A stretch of 64,000 nucleotides of DNA from Lepraria neglecta (taxonomy: Eukaryota > Ascomycota > Lecanoromycetes > Lecanorales > Stereocaulaceae). The translations under genes and the position numbers were made by a program. Location: contig CM065648.1 of NCBI GenBank assembly GCA_033220425.1, positions 2,418,001 to 2,482,000 on the forward strand. The letters run 5' to 3'. Each line of letters starts with the position of its first letter. Within the stretch, counting starts at the first letter, position 1. The notes under the pieces are model-generated. The model saw only the letters and a list, made by a program, of their open reading frames with translations, had not been told where the DNA came from and searched no databases. This document shows, in pieces, positions 54,900 through 64,000 of the stretch.

Positions 54900-55545
54900 C
54901 CATCCGACACACAGTCTTCTCACAACATCGCCATCATCCATCTCCCACAGATATCCCTATCAGCGCTGTCAACACTTCTCTGCTACTTAACAATTACCAC
55001 CGCCGTCCTCCTCACCGCCGACCAAGTCAAACAAGGGCGAGTCTCCGGCCGCATCTCCACCCCCTGCCACTGCGCTTCCAATGACACCACCGACCCACCC
55101 ACCAGCATGCAATACTTCCAATTCGAATACTACAACCGGAAAGGCGACGAAATTTTCCTCCTCGACTACAAACATAAACAATTCCTAAACCGCTGATTCT
55201 TTCAAACGGCCGGTCGCCACCGTTTGCAAGACTTATAAAATTATTGCCCAGCCACAGTACGAGGGACAACGCTGGAAGGATGAATTCTGCTTTATTTTTG
55301 ACCAGTCCATGAATCCGATGGGCGATGTTATGACGTTTGATGGACACCGCAGAGAGGTGGGGTTGCCAAAGAAGTATGGGCATAAGAAGGAATTGACGAG
55401 TGTGGCGGACGACAGGTGCAAGGTTTTCTGTCCTGAGTTCATGAAGTCAGAGATGAAGGATGAGTCGGTCCTCATTTTGAATGAGAAACTTAGTCATATC
55501 AAACCTGACGCTTGGAAAGAATGTGCAGGTAGATTCGGGTGTTGA
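54900..55545 (+). pseudogene. degenerate Cys-rich secreted protein
   Basis: One frame shows a hydrophobic leader (SALSTLLCYLTITTAVLLTA) followed by STPCHCASNDTTDPP, FQFEYYNRKGDEIFLLDYKHK and a stop at 55193-55195. The next frame continues at once with DSFKRPVATVCKTYKI, GQRWKDEFCFIFDQ, KKELTSVADDRCKVFCPEF and KECAGRFGC to 55545. Reading one C fewer at 55190-55192 joins both parts. No in-frame ATG was found before the leader, so the 5' end is also uncertain. Eight cysteines and the leader suggest a secreted protein. I do not recognise the family. Confidence 0.4.
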
Positions 55546-55700
55546 GAAGATTTTTCGCATGTACTGCGAGGCGAGATTCGGGTTGGATGGTGCTGATAGT
55601 CCCGCTGAAAGGATAGCATGCCTCGGATGGTACATTGCTGAAACGTCGAACGGAACACCACACTAATGCAGTGGATCGTGGAAAGCCAGTCGTTATCTTT

Positions 55701-57261
55701 TCAAACCATGACTCTCCGTAGTCCATCCGTACCTCCAAGGACTCTCCGACCAGTAACAGCACACCTCCCTTTCCCACTTTCCCATTTGCCTTCCCTACTT
55801 CCTCCTTTGGTCTCTTTCCCGTTATGGCTCTGCTCTTCCTCTTCACTGTCATCCTCATCCTCGTCCCATCCCTCTTCTCCCCCGCTTTTACCCTCCATAA
55901 AGGCTATCTGCCTATCATGGCTCCCGTCTACCCATTTGAAGATGCATGTATAGCAGAAGACGAAGCCTGTTTGAGCGGAGGTAGCAGTCTGAATTGGATG
56001 CATGCAGATTGGACAGAGGGAGGACGTTGCCGGCGTTGGAGACGGGACGGTGTGTATTGGAAGCAGCGATGTTGAAGATATCGGAGGGCTGGATTTGACA
56101 GGTTTAGAAGGGACAGTGGATGCGGACGTTGGAGAGGATATCGGCTGCACTGACGCAGGTGGAGAAGAGAGGGAGACCGTATTGGTAGTCGTAGATTGTT
56201 GAGATGACGACGCTGGTGCTTTTGGCTTCTCTGAAGTAGGCAAGGGAGCATGCTTGGAAGGTAGACCTGAGATGGTTGGAGGCGGTAGGTCGAGACCTTC
56301 GGTAGCTTTCTTAGAGAGCAGCGTCGCAAAATCCGAGGCGTGCCACCACTCTAGGAATTTGAGGGCAAATATTGAAGTTGGGAGGAGGATCTTGAGGCTG
56401 GACAGAAGTCGAGGATAGACTGTCGTTGCGAAGGTCAGAGGATTGAACATGCTAGATGCCTGCCCAGGGCGAGCACCAGGACGAGAGGGGACTTCTGGGG
56501 GTTGGGCGGCCAGTGTTATGGCGCGGTGATCTGCCTCGCTGAGGCGTCGTATCCGCGTGCCAATAAGCCAGAGGAATGGCGAGGAGTATTTGGAGTTGTC
56601 GAAAAGGTAGGCGAGATTGAAAGCGAGGAGGGAGAAGTAGTATGCCGCGTTCACGCTGGGGTATATATTCCGCAGGAACCACTTGTAGTAGTACATTATT
56701 CTTCGCCGTATCGTTGCATCATATGGAAGAGCATCGCGGTTATAGTTGGGACCTAGTATCGCAGCCTGCGGCGCGTGTATATCATAGCTCTCATCGAGCT
56801 TGCGCTTGAGGTATGGCAAGCCCACCATAATGGCCAGGTTGTTCCATATATCTCGATTTCGAAGCTGTAGTGTCTCCCGCATCACGGTCGGCGCTCCAAT
56901 CCGTGCGCGAGGAGCTTCGCCGCCTTTGATACGCAAGACCCGCTCGCGTTTGAGGCCGTAGAAGTTCTCTGTAAAGCCCCCGCCATATGTTTTGAGGTAG
57001 TGCCGCTCAACGGCTAGCATAAGAAGGGCATAGAGTTCATCGAAAGAGTTCAGGACCCGCAGGAGATATCGAGGGTTACGGTGCGTGGCTATGGTAAGGA
57101 GGTAGCGCAGAGATGGGGGGATGAGGGCCGAGAGCTGTTGTTCGGAGAGGAGTTCTGGGACTGGTCAGCAAACTCATTGGCAGGACTTCCTGGGAGGCAG
57201 TACCGAACAGCGAAGGCTTGTGATCGTCGAAGCCATTCTGGAGGCTTGACATGAACTCCAT
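55701..57261 (-). CDS. PEX12: peroxisome biogenesis factor Pex12
   Basis: Two exons (57261-57204 and 57154-55701, 49-nt intron) give 503 aa. Pex12 is a peroxisomal membrane RING protein that with Pex2 and Pex10 forms the ubiquitin ligase channel for Pex5 recycling. The N-terminus [39 protein letters not shown] is classic. Membrane helices lie within the first 320 residues (including YYFSLLAFNLAYLF and LSSLKILLPTSIFALKFLEWW). A low-complexity Ser/Pro/Thr insert precedes the C-terminal RING (LCPICMHPIQTAT...VFCYTCIFKWV...GRCAVTGRRV), which has an unusual acidic insert (about 440-465). The single intron is proven by the FELLSEQQ joint. Convergent with the degraded secreted gene to its left. Confidence 0.95.
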
Positions 57262-58336
57262 GGCGCCTTCTCATCGAGTCGCGAAATATTTGAGCTCCTC
57301 CAGCTTCCAGCTTGGGAATGGAAGTGACGATTTGGGGCCGAGGTTCGAGCTTCCGCCAGGCTTGGCGCTAGCAATTCTATTAATCACACGGCATTCAACG
57401 CACATCTGTTCAACAATGTTCGAATGGTAAGTCTAGCTAGCGGAGGTGACAGTACTGATAGTGCTGATTCTCTATCAGCTCGCAAGCCGGCCAGCTTCTC
57501 CACTCTCACAACATCGCGTGGTGCTGGCAGGATACACATTCTACACGGTGCTGGCGTAAGAGTCCCGTTTCTTACCGCATATCACTCACAATAGGAGGCC
57601 GAATTCTGGGCATAATGGAGATCGGTGTTCTCCGGATACAATCCTTGAAAGGACGACTACTTGATCTGCTCAATATAAATTCAATTGAAGCTTTGCAGCC
57701 AGCTCAATCTACTTCGGCGACTTTGAATGACGTGCATTGGATCGGCAATTCATTCTGTTCATGCGATATGGAAGTGTGAGGCTGAACAGCTTTGGCTATC
57801 CTTGGCTACCATTAAGCTGAATGCCTTCATATCACAAGGATCTGTATGACTCATAGTGGAGTTAAGGTTTGCTTGCACTGTTGGTATATCTTCCTGCTCG
57901 GTATTTCTTGGTATCTTGGCAGCTTCCAGAATTCGTATTTTCCTCATAAACAAAAATGACTTTGAAGATGTTATGTTGCATTCCACGTGTCGGTGTTCTG
58001 AAAATGGCGTTTTTCTTGCATAACCTAGTAGGAGAAGTCGAGCTGATTGGCAGAATTCCGAATGCACGAGGCCTAGGACTGCCTCGAGGGACGGAACCTA
58101 GTGAGATTTTGCCAAGTATTTCTTTCGTGGCTGCTCAATAATAGCGAATACAACACGCCACCATCGCAGCTGATCGAGATACAGCAATTCCACTGCACTA
58201 TATAAGTAGCTTTGTGCGCTGATGTTTCCCTGTCATCATTGGATTCTCAGATCATCGTCTTCAACCGGCAACACTTTTCACTAAATCCAAACTTTGCAGC
58301 GTTGTTACATCCTCTTCTCCACCTCCAGCATTCAAA
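57262..58336. other. intergenic, no gene supported
   Basis: 1.1 kb between the PEX12 start and the next plus-strand gene; it includes both promoters. A short plus-strand frame near 57416-57600 was considered and rejected. Nothing else is recognisable. Confidence 0.4.
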
Positions 58337-59029
58337 ATGAAGTGGATCTTACTCGCATCAGTCGGACTCCTCGGGGTCGCGACAGCCACTCCAGCTCCTG
58401 CAGCAGAATGCACCCCTAGTGGTGGGACCACATGTCCTACGAAGACAATCAATGTCGTAGCCAACGTACATGTCCTCCCTTCCCAGATCCACTCGCTCAG
58501 CACTAACCCCATCTAGTTCGACGACCTCGCCAACGGCTACAAACTCAAACAACCCTACGACCATCTCAGCTACTTCAACCTCACCGTGTCTCACCGCGGA
58601 GACGGTGCCCACGCTCGAGGTGTCATCCCGTACACCAAACCCAACTACGCCATAGCCGGTCCCTATCCATCCCCTTACATCACAGCACCAAAAATCAACA
58701 TCTCCGGCACCAAAACTACGAGCTTCGATCTTACCTCCTTCTGGGCCGGATGCCTCGTTGCAACTAATACCGCATCCGGTTATGCAACTACGAATTGTGA
58801 ATTTACAGTTGATTGCCTAACTCCTGGGGGATTCGGCCACGAGGGACCGTATTTGTATACGTATAAACCTAGTTCTGCGACTGCTGCGGCAATGACGCAG
58901 TTCTCGCCGGGTTTCACCACTTGTACGCAGGCTGATTTCTCGGTTTATACGAGTGGGGCGGGGCCGGCGAATACTCTTTTTGTGATTGATTCGGTCAAGT
59001 ATACGATTCGTGAGGGAGAGGTGTTCTGA
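58337..59029 (+). CDS. secreted FDDL-type protein, unknown function
   Basis: Two exons (58337-58465 and 58517-59029, 51-nt intron) give 213 aa. A signal peptide (MKWILLASVGLLGVATATP) is followed by a short Cys-containing spacer (ECTPSGGTTCPTK). The mature part begins FDDLANGYKLKQPYDHLSYFNLTV, continues with ITAPKINISGTKTTSFDLTSFWAGCLVATN and CEFTVDCLTPGG, and ends FVIDSVKYTIREGEVF. This pattern (FDDL, short beta-strand segments, F-D-L-x-S-F-x-x-G-C, final DSVKY) recurs in fungal secreted proteins with a predicted jelly-roll or lectin-like fold. Function is unknown; extracellular location is the firm inference. Confidence 0.8.
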
Positions 59030-60126
59030 GCCGAGGGGGATTCAAGGTTGCACGATGGGTCGTCTATTGTTGTACCATTGGGCATTGTAGTAGTGGTAGG
59101 GTGAAGCTACGAGGCATTGCGATATTTGAACTACGATGGTGGACGTGGAATTCTTACACTCTTTTGGTGGCGTCAACCTGGTGACGACGAGACTAGTATT
59201 AGCAAGCTTCGAAGCATTGAATGGAAGCGTCATGAACTTCCACGACTCAACCCTCACCTTGGAGACGTTCTACGCAGCTGACTTGCTCGCATTGGTGGCA
59301 CCTACCTAATTCCTGACCGGCTGCTGCTATAATGGGAGTAGAATACGAACAAGAATGAAAAAAAAGTATATCTAGTTGCACCGCTGTCACGCGATGGAGT
59401 ATGCAGCTATTCTAGGATAAACTAGGAGTGCTCCCGTTGCACTTTAAGTTTTCAGAGGCAGGTTGGCTAAACCACTGATAGCTTCTTTACAATTTTCCGC
59501 GTCTTATTGTCCGGTATTGACTGCGAATGATCATTTTAATAGAGAATCGAGTTTCAACCAGAGGAGACCCTTTAAGAATCCGACCATCAATATTTCGTTA
59601 GTGAGGAGACTTGCGCAAGCTGTTACGTATTTCTAAAATAGCCCGTGTGGATGACACATGCATGATTTATAAGCTGTCATTCCCAAAGCGGACATGGCTT
59701 GTTTGAGGCTTGCCGAAAGCGAAGGCATTTTCCTTGCCCCACCGCACCAGAAGCGAGCGGAGGAAATGTTTGAGACCCTTGATCATTCTCTTCCCTTTGC
59801 CCACAATTTGTTCCTGAGCACTACTCGCCTTCCACGAAGTCAGATTCTTTTGCATGATATTTTCACAGAAAGACTGGGTGCCTGGATTTTGCATTCATGT
59901 TGAACAGGGAAGAAAGGAGTAGAGAAGCGGCTGATTTTGTTAGAGATTAATATCTCATGTAAATGGGATATGTTACATCAGCCATTTGGATGTCCCACTT
60001 GCAATCGAAGCCACTCATAAAATCGCCAATGATCATTCCTAGCATGTGACTTCCACCTGGGTATCTTCGCCAAATGGATAAAACCCGCATCCTTTTTCAC
60101 CTGCTTTTTCCCAATCGTGGCATAAA
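59030..60126. other. convergent intergenic region, no gene seen
   Basis: 1.1 kb between the secreted-protein gene and xlnR, which are convergent. Short frames (59694-59903, 59978-60160) show no conserved motif; the latter is out-of-frame xlnR sequence in part. Confidence 0.45.
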
Positions 60127-63100
60127 TCACAGAGCTAATCCAGTCCCATCCCCTGTCCATCTGTACAGTGACAAGACCTCTCGTCTCTTCACCTGCTGCT
60201 CTCCAAGACCCTTTACTTGGGCAAGGGCTGAGCGCATGACTTTGCGCATATGTCTCTGGGAACGAGTCTCATGTCAGCTCCAATGGTTTTCATGATCCAC
60301 GCGTAACACGAAAGAGAGAATTGGCAAGCATACCTGGTATTCTGTATTGAGTGTCACGATGCAGGCTTCATGAGCCTTGATAATGTTCTCACACGCGCTC
60401 ACTACATTCGGATCTGCCTCTCCACCAAGCTTCTCTGCGGTCAGCAAGAACAAAAAACCACCTTGCAACAAGCTTATGCCGAAGAACCAAGGCATGAAAC
60501 TCAAGTCTGGGTCATATTCAAGAATATTGCTTATTGCTTCGGCAGCTGCGACAGCATGGCTCATAGCGGTCCGAAAAGATGGCGTGGAGATCCAGAGGTC
60601 ATTGTCATCGAGGAGGTTGATCGGATCCCATTTGCCCGTGATCAGAATGTGTAAGACGTGCATTATGTGAGTGCCATATGCAACGACATTTTTCGTCTGG
60701 ACCATGGAATCGGTCAATCCTGACATTGCCGTGGCATTAGGGGCAGCTGGTTGACCGTTTGATTCATGAGCATTCGCGATGTGATGGGCTTCGAATTCCT
60801 TGAGGCTTTGGCCGTAAGCTTCCAACTGAGATGTGATTTCCGCAGCTCGATCTTCCCATTCTGCTACGTTACGGGATGAGAGTCCGAACCTGGGGTGGTT
60901 TCTGGCCTGACAGAGGTCCACGATATAGCCAAGTATTGTCATCAAGGGCGTGAAGTAGCCGAAGATGCTATGCCCAGTACACAAAAACGTAGGTCCCCGT
61001 GTCCTATACAAGCTTGGCTCGCTGTCATAGAAGTTGCCCGCTTGCCAGTCGACATCATTCAATGGCTGTAGAAGACCTTCACACTCGACATCTGCGCACA
61101 TTTCGGAGTCAGCCCTCATCATTGTGGCTAAAACAAGGAGTTGTGAGACATTTTCAGGGCGCACAGCCTCAGCCGTGGTTCCCGTAAAGGATGCTGGGAC
61201 TCAGAAAATGGTCCTAATGGGGAAGGCAATACTCCGAGAAGCACGTACCGAGTAGGAAGAGTGGCCTGTTGTAGCATAACGCAAGATGCCGATCAACGGT
61301 ATACAGAAGCCACCAGACTCGTCGGCGTTCTTCTCGCTCTTCTTCACTCGCACCCCTAGCAGCATTCGCGGAAAGGCTCCCCTTCGCATTTAATTGTACT
61401 GTGGACTGCTCTGGCAGGTTATTATTTCCTATGCCGCCGGCTTCCCGGTTTGCATTATCGCTCTCTATTGGACTCGGAGGAAGCTCCCTCATAAGGCTCG
61501 ATTCTCGAGCCAAAGTCCAAGCGGCGTTCCACCATCTCATACTTGCAGCTTTGTATTCAGAAGCGGAGACTATGACGGCTAGATGAATGTAAGTTGCAAT
61601 ATTTTCGACGGGTCCTGTTGCTCCACTATCTCCCGTCAATTGATCGCCGCCTGTCATCGCGACTCCAAGGCCTCCTAGTGCAACGCCATTGATCACGGAA
61701 TCAGCACCGCCGCTGCCAGAGGTTTTGCTTGCTGGAGGTCCGTGCACTAGTGGTTTCAAAAGCGCTATAGTGATCTCTAGCAACTTTTGGCAAACACGGC
61801 CTCTGGCGGAGGGAGGCGATGTTAGGAAAGGAGAGTCGCTGGTCTGTGCGGCAAGCCAAAGCATACTGGATAGTAGAGCTGGACTACATGTCCTTGGCCT
61901 GGTTTTTTTGAGAAACGATTCTTTTCGGAAGACATAGCCAAGTATGTAGGGTGAAGTAGGATGTACATGAGTAGTAGACGAGCTGGTGAAGTACAGCTCA
62001 AGAAGATCACATGCGAGTGAGACGGGCATGATGGAGTCTATGTAAGGAAGTAAAGGCTGCAAAACGGGGAACTTCAAAGCGTTCATGGCTTTCCCTTGGC
62101 GGGGATTCAGTTGGTAGTTGGAGGGAGACGGTAGATTTAGCCATCCAGGAGATCCAATTATTGGCGATGCACCGAAGAAACCGGCGAAGGAGGGACTCTC
62201 ACCCGCACTCCCAAAGCGAAACCCTGGAGTTGGAGCCAGATTTGGAGGGCTCATCGCAGGGTATGAGTTGTCTCCAAAATTCTGAAAGCTCTGCTGGGAC
62301 TGCAATTGGGATTGCATCTGACTGATCTGAAGGCTATTATGATTCGAGTGAGGACTGCTCATGGAACCGATCCCACGCACGCCAGGTCGGTCGTAGTCGT
62401 GACTGAGGCTGAACCCGTTCAATGACATCGCTGTGGGACTTATCCCCGACCCTTGACGTATAGATGATTGAGGGTTAGGATCTGGGAGAATGCCATCTTG
62501 TGTAGTCGCCAAACGCTGCAGCGGTGGATTGACTTCTGTCTGGCCAGCAATATACCTTACGCCTCCGTCTCTAGCCGATGCGTAAATTCCATCCGCAACG
62601 ATTCCACTTGTAGTCGATGACCTTGACTCTGAAAGCTGCGAGACATGTTCGGTAGAAGAGTGACTTGAGCCCGGTTGGAACTGACTTCTTGCTGTTCGAG
62701 GAGGCGACGGGCCCTCAGACGAGTAATCTCGAGGAGAATGAGCATGGGCAGAACCAGTTGTTGATGGCTCTTGCTGGGCAGCGTCCTTCTGAGACGCTTT
62801 ACCTCGCTTCTTCCTCTCACGAATGTATTCGCAGGATAGACCGAACTCTAACGCCAATGTCAAAATCATTCATACGACAGAAGATTTAGTAGGGTATATA
62901 CCTACACAGTGGGCACAAGGGCCCTTGCCATCACATTTGGTCCGTAGCTGGTTACATTGATCGCAAGCCCGGCTAATCCTTCGCCTCACTGAACCTGTAT
63001 TTGTATTTTTGCCGTCTCCTGCCCCCAAGTCCGAGCTTCTCTGACGTTGATGCCCTGCTGCCACAGTGTCCTGATTGTAAGGATGGTGCCGTGATCTTGC

Positions 63101-63244
63101 GGGACTTTTGAGGGGCGACGACGGCTTATTATTGGGGAAGCTATCGTAGTGCTGCACAGCGTATTTTTGTACTGGAGCATGGAGAGCTTCACTATGGCGA
63201 GTGGGTGGGGCCATGTTGGCTTGAGGAGGCAGCTGATTGAGCAT
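60127..63244 (-). CDS. xlnR: Zn2Cys6 transcription factor XlnR/Xyr1
   Basis: Four exons (63244-62902, 62847-61249, 61091-60334, 60255-60127) give 942 aa. XlnR/Xyr1 activates xylanase, cellulase and D-xylose catabolic genes. The zinc cluster [20 protein letters not shown]...C is preceded by RRRISRA; intron 1 splits it after CAHCV and [18 protein letters not shown] completes it. A Ser/Gln-rich region follows. The fungal transcription-factor domain includes [118 protein letters not shown] and [13 protein letters not shown]. The last exon supplies [14 protein letters not shown] and the conserved end [13 protein letters not shown]. Length and every block match XlnR orthologues, so the gene is complete. 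Confidence 0.96.
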
Positions 63245-64000
63245 TGTTGCAGCTAAGCCACGATTAAAAGTGCTGTCTCATCTGTCATTGATGGATCTTA
63301 GGTGACCTTGGGTGTGGAAGGTCCTCTGGTCCTCTAGGCACGAAGATAGTCGAGCCGCCCATCAAGCGGCGAATGGGTCTGAATTCATTACCTGCAAAGA
63401 AACGCGGGTAGTTCCGAAGAGGAAGTGAATACCCTGTTACTCGGGGAAAAGCCTGCAAGGTGCTTCATGACATCGGCAGTGTAGATTGAATGTCACGTGA
63501 CGAAATAACAGAGATTTCCTAGGGATCTCAACGCTTTGTTGTTGGGCTTCCGATACGTGCAAAGATTCCAGAGCAGTCGAGAAGGATATGTTTTAATAAA
63601 CATCAACAATCATGCTTTTGCCGAATAGAATTATGACGATGCGGGATCAACGTGGGGTAGGCTAGACACTTTTTGGGATCGGGAAGTGCCTTAGGAGAAC
63701 TGCCGAGGGAGTGACCTTCAACGGTTATGCAGGTCCCAAATCTTTGAGGCTCGTCTTAATAGGTATACTGAAATAGCAGGCTGAAGAACGGATGACCTCA
63801 CTGTAAGAGAGAGCCAAGGGTCCAAGGATGGTAAACAATTGCTAGGAGGAAACTTCCGCTACCCACTCGATGATTCCCAGACGAAAGTGTGAGAGCCAGT
63901 CATTCATGACAGACACAACGGAATCACGTTCGACATCATTCACACTTGACTAGTCCACAAGGAAATGAAGGAAATTTGGCTTGCAGCAGGAGAGAAGACA
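63245..64000. promoter_or_regulatory. xlnR upstream region
   Basis: 756 bp upstream of xlnR reach the window end. xlnR promoters are commonly CreA-repressed; one SYGGRG match (GTGGGG, 63652-63657) is present, but such a six-base motif is expected by chance, so this is weak. No gene is seen. Confidence 0.4.

Noticed and set aside
57416-57600. Possible micro-protein gene with RPASPLSQHRVVLAGYTFYTVL
   Set aside because: First joint works, but the second intron would be only 39 nt and leaves the wrong phase for the apparent end EAEFWA.

Overview
The window is nuclear DNA from a filamentous ascomycete (Pezizomycotina). The evidence is short GT-AG introns (mostly 47-90 nt) with CTRAY-type branch points, and a gene set typical of these fungi: a XlnR/Xyr1-type zinc-cluster regulator, single-gene ergothioneine synthase Egt1, a fused uridine kinase/UPRT, a PIR cell-wall protein and a NACHT-ankyrin NLR relic. 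I could not fix the class; Leotiomycetes is only a guess. Gene models were built by hand from splice consensus, family conservation and codon phase. Every multi-exon CDS listed closes in frame.

Layout. 1-3.9 kb is gene-free repeat DNA: GAGCG palindromes, a 34-bp minisatellite and a MITE with 33-bp TIRs. 3.9-6.1 kb is ESF1 (ribosome biogenesis). 6.1-9.9 kb holds a complete miniature LTR retroelement (558 bp, 5-bp target duplication) and a 1.6-kb ATGCGGA-motif array with a nested hairpin. 9.9-16.9 kb holds ESA1 (NuA4 acetyltransferase), GID8 (ubiquitin ligase subunit), URK1 (pyrimidine salvage) and two small genes. 17.7-20.9 kb is a divergent pair of OXPHOS genes, NDUFS4 and ATP17, whose shared promoter is split by a 1.5-kb TIR element. 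21.4-36.2 kb is dense housekeeping DNA: REX4, a cyclopropane-synthase-like methyltransferase, a secreted yellow/MRJP-like protein, RNH203, DIM1, deoxyhypusine hydroxylase, RPA12 and SCC2/MIS4.

37.5-64 kb mixes accessory and core genes: a PIR gene with a one-base frameshift, a 1.4-kb element with 107-bp terminal direct repeats, EGT1, an uncharacterised Cys/His-rich protein, an uncharacterised nuclear-type protein with a probable GC-AG intron, a hAT-type MITE inserted into the end of an NLR pseudogene, DCS1, two broken small secreted Cys-rich genes, PEX12, a secreted FDDL-type protein and XlnR on the right.

Themes. Essential genes are intact and often arranged as divergent pairs with 260-360 bp promoters (GID8/URK1, MRJP/RNH203, DIM1/DOHH, RPA12/SCC2). 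Secreted and immune-like genes carry frameshifts, or stops one C-to-T change away from CAA/CAG, which suggests RIP-type mutation or relaxed selection. At least five structurally different mobile elements are present, three with well-defined ends. No single new multi-gene system is evident. The most novel-looking items are the small non-autonomous elements, the 15-nt microexon in ATP17, and the two uncharacterised proteins.
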